In this document: positions 52,652-63,833 of the stretch, in pieces
Position numbering within the stretch: position 1 is the first letter of the stretch
How the letters are laid out: every line of letters starts with the position of its first letter
Assembly: GCF_900323885.1 (NCBI RefSeq)
Contig: NZ_OOHJ01000015.1
Span: 868,001-932,000, forward strand
DNA from: [Actinomadura] parvosata subsp. kistnae
GTDB taxonomy: Bacteria; Actinomycetota; Actinomycetes; Streptosporangiales; Streptosporangiaceae
Length of the DNA stretch: 64,000 nucleotides
Direction of reading: 5' to 3'
The notes under the pieces: model-generated
What the model saw: the letters and a program-made list of their open reading frames with translations, nothing else
The model's database searches: none
Told to the model about the DNA's origin: nothing
Program-made: the position numbers and the translations under genes

Positions 52652-53530
52652 TCAATCCCGCACCGCCACCCCCGCCGCGCCGTACGCGGCCCGCCAGGCG
52701 GCGGGCGGCACGCCCGTCTGGCGGCGGAAGAACGTGGTGAAGTTGCCCGCGTCCCCGAAACCGAGGCGGCGGGCGCAGGCGCCGACCGGCAGGGCGGTGT
52801 GGGCCAGCAGCCGCTTGGCCTCCAGCAGGATGCGCTGGTCCAGGAACGACTTGGCGCCCGTGCCGGTGGCGGCGCGGGTGGCCCGGGTGAGCGTGCGGGC
52901 GTCGTAGCCGAGGTGGCGCGCGTAGTCGGCCACGTGGTGCCAGCCGGTGAAGCGCTCCTCGACAGCGGCCTGATAGGCGCGGAACACCTCCAGCCGCCGA
53001 TCATCCCGCCCTCCCGGCCCGCCTGCCGGGGCCCGCCGGTCGGGCAGCGCGCGCAGGATCAGCGCCGCCAGCAGGTGGGCGAGCAGCGGGGGCGAGGCCA
53101 GGCGGGGCGTGCGCACCGCCGCTTCGTGCTCGCGGCCGAGATGTTCGGCCGCCAGCAGGGCCAGGGACAGCTGCCGCCCCTCCAAGCCCCAGCACACGGG
53201 CGCGGCGGCCTCGGCAGGGGCGAAGCCGGGCTGGAAGAGGATCATCGGGCCGTCGCAGGCGTCGATGTCGCTCCAGCGGTGCACCATGCCGGGGCGGATC
53301 CACACGGCGCTGCCCGCCTCCAGCCCGTAGTCCTGGAAGTCCGCCTCGTGGGCGCCGGTGCCCGAGGCGACCAGGGCGAACACGTGGAAGTCAGGGCGTT
53401 GCGGGCGGGTGCGCCGGCCGTCGGCGTCCATGGCGCGCAGCGCGGCGAAGCTGAGCACCTCCACCCCGTACGCCGCCCCGACGGCAGGCAGGTACGGCAG
53501 CTGCCGCACCGCGTTGTGTCCGCTTTTCAC
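52652..53530 (-). CDS. AraC-family transcription regulator
   Basis: 292 residues from GTG 53530 (GAAAGGGG about 11 bp ahead; ATG 53575 possible). An N-terminal cupin (HVFALVASGTGAHEADFQDYGLEAGSAVWIRPGMVHRW) and two C-terminal helix-turn-helix motifs with ACARRLGFGDAGNFTTFFRRQTGVPPAAWR. The effector is unknown; the target is perhaps the divergent hydrolase gene, 85 bp away. Confidence 0.88.
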   Translation of the reverse strand: MKSGHNAVRQLPYLPAVGAAYGVEVLSFAALRAMDADGRRTRPQRPDFHVFALVASGTGAHEADFQDYGLEAGSAVWIRPGMVHRWSDIDACDGPMILFQPGFAPAEAAAPVCWGLEGRQLSLALLAAEHLGREHEAAVRTPRLASPPLLAHLLAALILRALPDRRAPAGGPGGRDDRRLEVFRAYQAAVEERFTGWHHVADYARHLGYDARTLTRATRAATGTGAKSFLDQRILLEAKRLLAHTALPVGACARRLGFGDAGNFTTFFRRQTGVPPAAWRAAYGAAGVAVRD

Positions 53531-53615
53531 AAGGAACGCGCCCCTTTCGCCGAAGCGTCGCCGGCCAGCTCCCATACTGTCGTGACCGCACCCCCATGAC
53601 GGCCAGAAAGGCACG

Positions 53616-54455
53616 ATGATGACGGAAACGACAAGGGCGGTCCCCGTGGCGGGCGGCTCTCTCGACGTGCGCACCGGCGGGCACGACGGGCCGGCGCTGG
53701 TGTTCGTCCACTACTGGGGCGGGTCCGCCGGCACCTGGAGCGAGGTGATCCGCCGGCTGCCGGCCGGGCAGGCGACGGTCCGCTTCGACCAGCGCGGCTG
53801 GGGCTCCTCACGGGCGCTGCCGGGGCCTTACGACCTGGACCGGCTCGCCGACGATCTCCTCCAGGTCGTCGCGACGGCGGTGCGGGGGCCGTACGTGCTC
53901 GTCGGCCACTCGATGGGCGGCAAGGTGAGCCAGCTCGCCGCGGCACGGCGTCCGGCGGGGCTGGCTGGTCTGGTGCTGGTCGCGCCCGCCCCGCCGCGGC
54001 CGCCCGCGTCCGTGACAAAGGAGTACCGGCAGGGGCTGTCCCACGCCTACGACTCGCCGGAGACGGTGCGGCACGCCCTCGACCACGTCCTGACCGCCGG
54101 CTCACTGCCCGAGGCCGTGCGGGAGGCCGCCGTCCGCGACAGCCTCGCCGCCGACGCGCAGGCCCGGCACGAGTGGCCGCTGCGGGGCATCGCCCGCGAC
54201 ATCAGCCCCGCCGTGCGGGACGTCGAGGTCCCGGTGCTGGTGCTGGCCGGGGAGAAGGACGTGGTGGAGCCGCCTCAGGTGCTGCGTGACCACCTGCTTC
54301 CCTACCTTCCGCAGGCGGCGATGACGGTCGTGCCCGGCGCGGGCCACCTGCTTCCCCTGGAGGCGCCGGGCGCGGTCGCGACCGCTCTCGCGGGCTTCCT
54401 CGCCACCGCTCCCCTGCCTGACCCGCGAAGCGCGGGGGACGCCGTTACGAGGTGA
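53616..54455 (+). CDS. alpha/beta-hydrolase
   Basis: 279 residues. Nucleophile Ser in LVGHSMGGKV, oxyanion-loop HYWGGSAG, Asp in LAGEKDVVEPP and His in PGAGHLLPLE. Haloperoxidase/lactonase-like cofactor-free hydrolase. AGAAAGG precedes ATG 53616. It is divergent from the AraC gene, its likely regulator, and its last 11 bp overlap the convergent isomerase gene. Confidence 0.9.
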   Translation: MMTETTRAVPVAGGSLDVRTGGHDGPALVFVHYWGGSAGTWSEVIRRLPAGQATVRFDQRGWGSSRALPGPYDLDRLADDLLQVVATAVRGPYVLVGHSMGGKVSQLAAARRPAGLAGLVLVAPAPPRPPASVTKEYRQGLSHAYDSPETVRHALDHVLTAGSLPEAVREAAVRDSLAADAQARHEWPLRGIARDISPAVRDVEVPVLVLAGEKDVVEPPQVLRDHLLPYLPQAAMTVVPGAGHLLPLEAPGAVATALAGFLATAPLPDPRSAGDAVTR

Positions 54456-55218
54456 AGCGCCGTACCCACGCGGCGGCGCCGGGCAGGATGTCCTCGACCG
54501 GGGCCACCTGCGGGTACCAGGTGCGTTCCCACTCCAGCGACACCCACCCTGAGAACCCGGCCGCACGCAGCAGGTCGCCCGACTCCTCCAGCGGCACGGA
54601 GCCCGTGCCCATGGGCACCGGCGTGGTGTCCTGTGCCGAGACGGCGTCCTTGACCTGCACGTAGTCCAGGTACGGGCGAAGCGCGGCCAGCGTGCGGGCC
54701 GGCGGCTCGCCGTGGCGCCAGGGGTGCAGCAGGTCCCAGATCGCGCCGGTGGTCTCCGGGCAGCCGGCCTCGGCGAGCAGGGCGGCCACGGCCTCGCCGG
54801 TCGCCATGCTGTCGTGCGTCTCGACGAGGACGCGGCGGCCGAGGTCGCCGGCCGTACCGGAGACGGCTTTGAGCCGGCGGGCGCCGACGGCGGGGTCGCC
54901 GCCACGCGGGAAGACCCGCACGCCCGGCGCGCCGAGGTCGGCGGCGAGGCGCAGGTCGGCGAGGAGTGCCTCGATGATCGGCTCGTCCGGGCCCGGCTCG
55001 CAGATGCCGACATATCCGGCGAGAGCGGAGATCTCCAGCCCTGCCCGCTCGATCCGCTCCCGCACCGACCGCCGGCCGGCCGCGTCGAGGCTCGCGTGCA
55101 CGCCGGTGTCGGGGTGCAGCCGCAGCTCCAGCCCCTGGCAGCCGTGCCCGGCCGCGATCTCGACCGCCCTGTCCAGCCCTTCGCCGGGCATCCCCAGCGT
55201 GCTGACCGCCAGCTTCAC
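54445..55218 (-). CDS. sugar phosphate isomerase/epimerase
   Basis: 257 residues, GTG 55218 with GAGGAG 6-7 bp ahead. TIM-barrel motifs VETHDSMATGE (Glu), IWDLLHPW (Asp/His), YVQVKDAV and WVSLEWERTW (Glu). Same superfamily as the isomerase at 44.2 kb but clearly a separate paralogue. It lies 47 bp downstream of the LacI gene in the same direction, so one operon with it is likely. Confidence 0.9.
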   Translation of the reverse strand: MKLAVSTLGMPGEGLDRAVEIAAGHGCQGLELRLHPDTGVHASLDAAGRRSVRERIERAGLEISALAGYVGICEPGPDEPIIEALLADLRLAADLGAPGVRVFPRGGDPAVGARRLKAVSGTAGDLGRRVLVETHDSMATGEAVAALLAEAGCPETTGAIWDLLHPWRHGEPPARTLAALRPYLDYVQVKDAVSAQDTTPVPMGTGSVPLEESGDLLRAAGFSGWVSLEWERTWYPQVAPVEDILPGAAAWVRRFTS

Positions 55219-55265
55219 GCCATTCTCCTCATTACGGTGCCAGGCATCCCCCGTGCCGCGCACGG

Positions 55266-56258
55266 TCAGGGCATTCTCCGGACGCTCTCCCGCAGGACGA
55301 CCTCGCCCGCGACCTTTTCCACCACGACCGGCTCGTCCTCGTTCAGCGCCAGCTCCAGCGCCCGTGCCCCCATGTCCTTGAGCGGCAGGCGGACGGTCGT
55401 CAGGGCGGGGACGTGATCACGGAGGGTGACGATGTCGTCGAAGCCGGCCACCGACACGTCGTCGGGCACCCTCACCCCGCGCTCCCGGTAGGCCGCCAGC
55501 GCGCCCACCGCCATGACGTCGTTGACCGCGAACACGCAGGTCGCGCCCTTCACCTGCTGCGCGGCGGCGTACCCGCCGTCGCGGTCGAACGGGCCGTGGA
55601 TGACCTGGGGGGCGGGGAGGCCGAGCTCGTCGAGGGCCTGGGAGAAGCCGGCGCAGCGGTCGGCCGCCGTCACCAGGTGCGGCGGGCCCGCCAGGACGGC
55701 GAACTTCGTGTGCCCGAGCTCCGCCAGCGCCCTGGCCAGCTCGGCGGCGCCCTCGCGGTTGGCGGGCGCGACGGTGTCGACGCCGAGGAGGTCCTGGCCC
55801 ACGCAGGCCGCCCGGCCGCCGCCCGCCTGGTAGCGGGCCAGCTCGTCACGCAGGCGGCCGGTGACCCTCTGGTCGGCCACGCGCGAGCCGACCAGCAGGA
55901 CGGCGCGGACGCGCTGCGCGTGCAGCGTCGCCACGTACGCGATCTCCTGCTCGGGGTCGCGGTGCGTCGTGCCGACCATCACCAGCAGGCCCTCGGTGGC
56001 GGCGGCACGCATCGCCCCGTCGGCGAGGGCCGCGAAGTAGGGGTCGGTGAGGTCGTGCACGACGATGCCGATGACGTTGCTCGCCCCTCTGGCCAGCGTC
56101 TGGGCGGCGATGTTGGCCCGGTAGCCGAGCTCGTCCGCCGCGCGCTCGACGCGGGCCCGCAGGGACGCGCCCACCTGGCGGGTGCTGCCGTTCAGCACCC
56201 GCGAGGCGGTCGCGAGCGAGACGCCCGCCTGCTTGGCGACGTCCTCAAGCGTGACCAC
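55266..56258 (-). CDS. LacI-family transcription regulator
   Basis: 330 residues from GTG 56258, with GGGAGG 4 bp ahead. Helix-turn-helix VTLEDVAKQAGVSLATASRVLNGS at the N-terminus, then a periplasmic-binding-protein-like effector domain (GIVVHDLTDPYFAALADGAM, FAVNDVMAVGALAAYRERGVRVPDDVSVAGFDD). An operator-like GGAAAGCGGTTTCC sits 11 bp upstream of its start, indicating autoregulation. The same sequence in front of the Gfo/Idh operon suggests it also controls that operon. Confidence 0.93.
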   Translation of the reverse strand: MVTLEDVAKQAGVSLATASRVLNGSTRQVGASLRARVERAADELGYRANIAAQTLARGASNVIGIVVHDLTDPYFAALADGAMRAAATEGLLVMVGTTHRDPEQEIAYVATLHAQRVRAVLLVGSRVADQRVTGRLRDELARYQAGGGRAACVGQDLLGVDTVAPANREGAAELARALAELGHTKFAVLAGPPHLVTAADRCAGFSQALDELGLPAPQVIHGPFDRDGGYAAAQQVKGATCVFAVNDVMAVGALAAYRERGVRVPDDVSVAGFDDIVTLRDHVPALTTVRLPLKDMGARALELALNEDEPVVVEKVAGEVVLRESVRRMP

Positions 56259-56268
56259 GAGACCTCCC

Positions 56269-56282
56269 GGAAAGCGGTTTCC
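56269..56282. promoter_or_regulatory. LacI-type operator in front of its own regulator gene
   Basis: GGAAAGCGGTTTCC differs from the perfect palindrome at 41889-41902 only at one central base (C to G at position 9). It is 10 bp upstream of GTG 56258, inside the promoter, as expected for autoregulation. The two operators are the main evidence for a shared regulon. Confidence 0.75.
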
Positions 56283-56446
56283 AAGTCTGCCAGACCGGCA
56301 TCTGGATCCGCATCCTGCCACGCCCGGGGCCCGCGCACGAGCGCCCACCCAGCGAAGTGCGGCGCCGGACACCGTGACAGGCGGGCCAGGCCCGCACGCC
56401 TCACGCGCGGCGGGGCCGGGCGCCCGGTGATCACACCCGTCCGGGG

Positions 56447-57778
56447 TCAGGCCCAGGGGAACAGGATGTCGAGCAGGCCCTTGCGCTCCTCCTGCGTCGG
56501 CGTGGGGGCCGGCGCCTGGGTGGTGGCCGGGGGCTGGGTGGACGTCGAGCCGGAGCCGCCCGAGCCGCCCGTACCGCTGGAGTCGCCCTTGTTGTCCTGC
56601 TTGTTCGAGCTGGACGACGACGAGCCGCCGCCACCGTCACCGTCGTCGCTGCCCTGCGTGCCCGCCGTGTCGTTCATCGTGCCCTGCGGCTCGCGGGTGG
56701 GCTTGCGCGTCGGCTCGGCGGTGGTCCGGTCCCGGGTGGGGGTGGCGCTCGGCTCGGCCTCGCGCGTGGGGCGGGCGCGGGTCTGCGTCGCGGGCGGGTT
56801 TGTGGACTGAGGCTCGGACGGCTCGGCGGTGGCCGAATCGGCCGGGTCAGGGGTTTCCTCCGTGGCCTCCTCGACCGGCGTGTCCTCCGGGGCGGCGGAC
56901 TCGGACGGCGAGGTCACCTCCCCGGCGCTGGCGCACTGGACGCCCGCGCAGGGGTCGTCGGAGGACGTGCCGGTGAGCATCCAGCCGGCGCCCACGCCGA
57001 CCAGCACCACCGCGACGGCCGCGACCAGCAGCACGCGGGTCCGGCGCCGCACCTCTCCCTCGCCACCGGACGAGCGCCCGTCATAAGAGCCGGACGAACC
57101 CGAGTCGTCGGTCCAGCCGGAGCCGAGGAAGCCGCGCTTGGGCCGGTCCTCCTCCAGGTCGTCGTCGGGCCCGGAGCTGTGGCTGCGGTCCAGCGGCAGG
57201 TAGGGGTTGTCGTCGTCGTCCTCCGCCACGCGGTGCGGCCCGCTGTGCCCGGCCAGCTCGTCGTACGGGGAGCCGGCGCGCGCGTCGTCCGGGTCGCGCA
57301 ACTCGTCGTACGGGGAAGCGGCGCGCACGTCGTCAGGGTCGCGCAGCTCGTCGTACAGGGAGCTGGTCCGCGTCTCCTGCGGCCCGCCGAGGTCGTCGTA
57401 GGACGCGCCGGACGGGACGTCGTGCGGGCCGTTCTCGCCGGTCAGGCCGTAGGAGGCGCTGACCGCCTCGCGGGCCCCGGTGAGCAGGTCGCTCTGACCG
57501 CTCACGTCGAAGGCGCTGCCGCCGGACAGCACGTCGCGCGGCGGGGCGGGGTCGTCGAGCACGTCGCGCGGGGTCTCGCCGATCAGTTGCGGCTCACCGG
57601 TCAGCGCGCCCCGGCCGGGCGGCAGGATGTAGGTCTCGTTGCCGACGACCTGGATGGCGGGCTGCTCGTCAGTGTCGTCGGTGCTCCACCGCGGAGAGAG
57701 CACGTCACCCGTCATTTCAGGGTTTAACGACTTACCCTGCCCGTCCTCGTACGGCCTGTCGTTCTCGTCGCGTGGCAC
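56447..57778 (-). CDS. single-pass protein with acidic YDELRDPDD repeats and a Ser/Thr-rich outer domain
   Basis: 443 residues from GTG 57778 (GAGAGG 7 bp ahead). The cytoplasmic half is acidic, with three repeats of SxYDELRDPDDxRA near 140-175, one membrane helix near 250-270 (VLLVAAVAVVLVGVGAGWML), and an extracytoplasmic region rich in Pro, Thr, Ser and Glu, with a possible disulfide at CAGVQC and a terminal LLDILFPWA. No family recognised. The repeats look like protein-docking or kinase-target segments. A short AT-rich gap separates it from the LCP gene upstream on the same strand. Confidence 0.8.
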   Translation of the reverse strand: MPRDENDRPYEDGQGKSLNPEMTGDVLSPRWSTDDTDEQPAIQVVGNETYILPPGRGALTGEPQLIGETPRDVLDDPAPPRDVLSGGSAFDVSGQSDLLTGAREAVSASYGLTGENGPHDVPSGASYDDLGGPQETRTSSLYDELRDPDDVRAASPYDELRDPDDARAGSPYDELAGHSGPHRVAEDDDDNPYLPLDRSHSSGPDDDLEEDRPKRGFLGSGWTDDSGSSGSYDGRSSGGEGEVRRRTRVLLVAAVAVVLVGVGAGWMLTGTSSDDPCAGVQCASAGEVTSPSESAAPEDTPVEEATEETPDPADSATAEPSEPQSTNPPATQTRARPTREAEPSATPTRDRTTAEPTRKPTREPQGTMNDTAGTQGSDDGDGGGGSSSSSSNKQDNKGDSSGTGGSGGSGSTSTQPPATTQAPAPTPTQEERKGLLDILFPWA

Positions 57779-57899
57779 GGTGGAACCTCTCTAGTACGAA
57801 TAGTAACCGCGCCCCTTCCTACCACTACTTGTCCGGAAATTTCACATGTTTCCCTAAAATCACTCTGAGTAACAAACGCACCAGAGCGTCACGGGCCCA

Positions 57900-59444
57900 C
57901 TACTTGCACGGATTCGTGGTGCTGTCCACGACCTTGTCCTTGAGTGCGTCCGGAATGGCCGACTGCACCCGCACGCCCGGCCAGTCCTTTCCGATGACGA
58001 GCTGGATCACCGGCCCGGACGGCGGCTGCGCGGGCGGGGTCTTCAGCGTGTACGGCTGCGAGGTGACGGCCTTGACCTTCCCCTGCACGGGCGTGCGCTT
58101 GTCCTTCGACAGCCGCGCGGCCACCGCGTCGCCGTAGGCGGGGCCGTCCTTGGCGTCCTTCTTGGCGTACCGGATGGTGGTCGTGGCGGCGGTCGCGGCG
58201 TTGCCGACGTGCGTGACCACGAACCCCTGGGCGGCCAGCGCGTCCGCCACCTGCAGCGCCTTGCCCTGCTCGCCGGTGGCGTTGAGCACCTGGAGGCGCA
58301 CCTGGTCGTGCTCGATCTCGGGCGCGCTCGACTTGCCGGGGCCGGGCGTGGCCCTGATGTCGGTGTCGTTGCGCACGGCCTCGAAGAAGTCGCGGGCGGC
58401 CGGCTGGGCGAACTGCACCCTGGCCTTGTTCTCCGGGTACGGCTCGACGGGCACCGTGATGCCCTTGAGCTCCTTGGCGGTCAGCCCCTTGACGCTGTTG
58501 GCGATCTCCAGCATGCGGTCGAGGCCGAGCTCGTCGTCCACGGTGACGGCCTGGGTGGCGGCCTGGAGGAAGGCGTTGAGCTTGCCCGGGTCGGTGAGCA
58601 GGCCGCCGTCGGTGACCTTCTTCATGACCTGCGTGAGGAAGATCTGCTGGCGCTCGATCCGGCCGAGGTCGCTGCCGTCGCCGAGGGAGTACCTGGTCCG
58701 TACGTAACCCAGCGCCTGCTCGCCGTTGACGACGTGCCGGCCGGGGCCGAGCACGAACTTGGCCTCCTTGTCGTTGACGGCCTTCGGCAGGCAGATCTCG
58801 ATGCCTTCGAGCGCGTCGATGATGCCCTTGAAGCCGGTGAAGTCGACCTTCACGAAATGGTTGATCTTGATGTTGGTGAGGGACTCGAGGGTCTTGATCG
58901 TGCAGTTGATGCCGCCGTCGTTGAAGGCGGAGTTGATCTGGCGCAGGCCGCCGGGCAGCACGGCCCCGTTCCTGCCCTCGCACGGGGGGATCATCACCAT
59001 CGAGTCGCGCGGGAAGCTGATCATGGTGGCGCCGTCGCGGTTGGGGGCGATGTGCAGGAGCATGATCGTGTCGGTGCGCTCCCCCGCGCCCACGGTCGTG
59101 GCGCCGTACTTCTTGTTGTCGCCGTCGCGGGAGTCGGAGCCGACGAGCAGCACGTTGAGCGCGCCGGTGTCGGGCGGGCGGCTCGCTCCCGCCTTGATCG
59201 GCTCCCGGTCGATGCCGCTGTCGAGGTAGCGGTAGTAGCCGTACGCGCCGAGTGCGACGGCCACCAGCACCAGTGTCAGCGCGATGCTCACCCAGCCGAG
59301 CGGGGTCAGCGGGTTGCGCCGCCGCGTGGAGCGGCGCCCGCGCGGGCCGGGCACCAGGGTCTTGGGATGCGGTGACGAGGCGCCCCGCCGCCCCGGACCG
59401 CGGTCACTCCGCCGTTCTCTCACGCGGTCCACCCCTTGAGCCAT
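57900..59444 (-). CDS. LytR-CpsA-Psr (LCP) family wall polymer ligase
   Basis: 514 residues. A basic cytoplasmic N-terminus, one helix near 55-75, then the LCP catalytic domain with LLVGSDSRDGDNKK, SFPRDSMVMIPP, GGLRQINSAF and YVRTRYSLGDGSDLGRIERQQ (conserved Asp/Arg). A C-terminal LytR_C domain carries the RLQVLNATG segment. It attaches teichoic-acid-like or arabinogalactan-like polymers to peptidoglycan. ATG 59444 follows TATGCT by 8 bp. The 25-residue upstream extension would be inside the promoter. Confidence 0.93.
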   Translation of the reverse strand: MAQGVDRVRERRSDRGPGRRGASSPHPKTLVPGPRGRRSTRRRNPLTPLGWVSIALTLVLVAVALGAYGYYRYLDSGIDREPIKAGASRPPDTGALNVLLVGSDSRDGDNKKYGATTVGAGERTDTIMLLHIAPNRDGATMISFPRDSMVMIPPCEGRNGAVLPGGLRQINSAFNDGGINCTIKTLESLTNIKINHFVKVDFTGFKGIIDALEGIEICLPKAVNDKEAKFVLGPGRHVVNGEQALGYVRTRYSLGDGSDLGRIERQQIFLTQVMKKVTDGGLLTDPGKLNAFLQAATQAVTVDDELGLDRMLEIANSVKGLTAKELKGITVPVEPYPENKARVQFAQPAARDFFEAVRNDTDIRATPGPGKSSAPEIEHDQVRLQVLNATGEQGKALQVADALAAQGFVVTHVGNAATAATTTIRYAKKDAKDGPAYGDAVAARLSKDKRTPVQGKVKAVTSQPYTLKTPPAQPPSGPVIQLVIGKDWPGVRVQSAIPDALKDKVVDSTTNPCK

Positions 59445-59620
59445 GATCGCGAAGCATAGCCACAATCTGGTATACGCAGGATAAGTACGTTTATCTCGGC
59501 TTGTTCGCCTGTTCATCATCGGCGAGACGCTGGCCGGGCGGATAGTCCCTTCTCACCCCGAGCGAGGGCTCCATCCAAAGCACCGGAATGCGGGGCGTCG
59601 CCACGTACGGTGACGCCATC
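59445..59620. promoter_or_regulatory. divergent promoter region
   Basis: A less GC-rich spacer. AGCATA at 59453-59458 is the -10 (TATGCT) of the LCP gene on the minus strand; TACGGT at 59606-59611, 9 bp before ATG 59621, is the -10 of the plus-strand membrane gene. No other ORF seen. Confidence 0.5.
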
Positions 59621-60358
59621 ATGACGGTCATGTTGTTGACCGAGATGGCCCCTCCCCCGGGCGCCCAGGAGATGGCCGGGCTGCGCGCCAGGGCCAGGGC
59701 CGCCCGGCGCGGCGCGCTCGTGGCGCTCACGGCCTCGATCGCGCTGCTGACCACCGTGCAGTTACTCGCCGACCGGGCCGCGACGAGGGAGCAGACGCTG
59801 CCGCTCGCCGTGCTGTCCCTGGCGCTCTTCGTGGCCGCCCTGCCCGCGATGGCGCTCACCCAGTACGCCTGGGGCGCCCGCGCCCGCCGGGTGCGCCGCC
59901 GCGAGCGGGAGCTGTACGCGAGCACCCGCTCGGGCCGGGCCCGCCCGCTGACCCGGCTGGCCGTGGCCGCCTGCTGGGCGGTGACGCTGCTGCTCGGCTG
60001 GACCGTGCCACGCCTGTTCCGCGCGGCCGCCCGCTACTCCTTCGCCGACGCCCTGAGCTGGGCCGGCGAGGCGATGTCGGTCATCAGCGTGTCGGCGGGG
60101 GTGTTGTTCCTCCTTTGGTGGGCACGGGACGTGGTGGGGATGCTGGCGCGCGCCCTGCGCTCGGGGGGATCACCTGGCGATCCGTGGGACCCGGGCGCCG
60201 GCCCGCGCCGCAAGGAGGGCGCGGCGCTCTGGACGGGCGCGGCCGTCGCGGTCGCGGCCCTGCTCGGAGCCCGCGCCCATCTGTGGGAGCCGGCGACGGG
60301 AGTCATATACGCGTTGCTCACCGCCGCCCTCGTCTGCGGGGTAGTTACTGACGAGTAG
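59621..60358 (+). CDS. polytopic membrane protein (245 aa)
   Basis: ATG 59621; a longer frame begins at 59588 but would start before TACGGT. Helices near 30-50 (GALVALTASIALLTTVQL), 66-86, 115-135, 150-170 and two at the C-terminus, with Arg-rich cytoplasmic loops (GARARRVRRRERELYA). No family recognised. It is followed within 41 bp by the thiolase, but functional linkage is not evident. Confidence 0.7.
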   Translation: MTVMLLTEMAPPPGAQEMAGLRARARAARRGALVALTASIALLTTVQLLADRAATREQTLPLAVLSLALFVAALPAMALTQYAWGARARRVRRRERELYASTRSGRARPLTRLAVAACWAVTLLLGWTVPRLFRAAARYSFADALSWAGEAMSVISVSAGVLFLLWWARDVVGMLARALRSGGSPGDPWDPGAGPRRKEGAALWTGAAVAVAALLGARAHLWEPATGVIYALLTAALVCGVVTDE

Positions 60359-60398
60359 CATGGGCACGGAACCCCTTTCAGCAACGAGGAGCGAATCC

Positions 60399-61579
60399 GT
60401 GCCTTCCTCTCGTGACGTCGTGTTCGTCGACGGCGTACGCACGCCTTTCGGCAGGTCAGGGCCGAAAGGACTGTACGCGGAGACCCGCGCGGACGACCTG
60501 GTCGTCCGCGTCATCCGCGAGCTCATCCGGCGTAACCCCAACCTGCCGCCGGAGCGCGTGGACGAGGTCGCCATCGCCGCGACCACGCAGATCGGCGACC
60601 AGGGCCTGACCATCGGCCGCTCGGCCGCCGTGCTGGCCGGGCTGCCCAAGAGCGTGCCCGGCTACGCCATCGACCGCATGTGCGCGGGCGCGATGACGGC
60701 GGTCACCACGGTCGCGGGCGGCATCGCGTTCGGCGCGTACGACGTCGCCATCGCCGGCGGCGTCGAGCACATGGGCCGCCACCCGATGGGCGAGGGCGTC
60801 GACCCCAACCCGCGTTTCCTGTCGGAGAAGCTGGTCGACCCGAGCGCGCTGGTCATGGGCATGACGGCCGAGAACCTGCACGACCGCTACCCGTCGATCA
60901 CCAAGGAGCGCGCCGACGCGTACGCGGTGCTCTCACAGGAGAAGGCCGCCAAGGCGTACGCGGACGGCAAGATCCAGCCGGACCTGGTGCCGACCGCGAT
61001 CAGGACCGCGGAGAAGGGCTGGGGCCTGGCCGTCGAGGACGAGGCGCCCAGGCCGGGCACCACGATGGAGGGCCTGAGCGGGCTCAAGACGCCGTTCCGC
61101 CCGCACGGCCACGTCACGGCGGGCAACTCCTCCGGCATCAACGACGGCGCCACCGGCTGCGTCGTGGCCGCCAAGGAGGTCGCCGAGGAGCTGGGGCTGG
61201 CGCCGAAGATGCGCCTGGTCTCCTACGCCTTCGCGGGCGTGGACCCCGAGGTCATGGGTGTCGGGCCGATCCCGTCCACCGAGCGGGCGCTGCGCCTGGC
61301 GGGCCTCGACATCTCCGACATCGGGCTGTTCGAGATCAACGAGGCGTTCGCCGTCCAGGTGCTGGCGTTCCTGGAGCACTTCGGCATCGCCGACGACGAC
61401 CCCCGCGTCAACGCCTACGGCGGCGCGATCGCCTACGGGCACCCGCTCGCCTCCTCGGGCGTGCGGCTGATGACGCAGCTCGCCCGGCAGTTCGGCGAGC
61501 GTCCCGACGTGCGTTACGGCATCACCACGATGTGCGTCGGCATGGGCATGGGCGGCACCGTGATCTGGGAGAACCTGAC

Positions 61580-61583
<4 letters not shown>
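60399..61583 (+). CDS. fadA: acetyl-CoA acyltransferase (thiolase)
   Basis: 394 residues from GTG 60399, chosen because GAGGAG is 8 bp ahead; ATG 60360 lies 39 bases upstream with no ribosome site. Catalytic C95 (DRMCAGAM), His in GGAIAYGHPLASSG, and the second Cys in TTMCVGMGMGG. It performs the thiolytic step of beta-oxidation. The stop overlaps the fadB start (GTGA), so the two enzymes are made together. Confidence 0.95.
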
Positions 61584-63736
<2,153 letters not shown>

Positions 63737-63751
63737 CTTTGCCGAGTCTTT

Positions 63752-63776
63752 GAGGAGGTCCTCACCGGACCTCCTC
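63752..63776 (+). terminator. terminator hairpin after fadB
   Basis: GAGGAGGTCC (63752-63761) and GGACCTCCTC (63767-63776) form a perfect 10-bp stem with a 5-nt loop, 16 bp after the fadB stop. No T-run follows, as is usual in these genomes. Confidence 0.75.
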
Positions 63777-63833
63777 ACCTCCGCGCGCACTCCGTCGTAG
63801 CCTTTGGTGCCGTCCTACGAACGGAGAGTAACC

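Noticed and set aside
57240..57375. repeat at 57.3 kb as a CRISPR or noncoding array
   Set aside because: The repeats are in frame and encode YDELRDPDD units; spacers are not unique.
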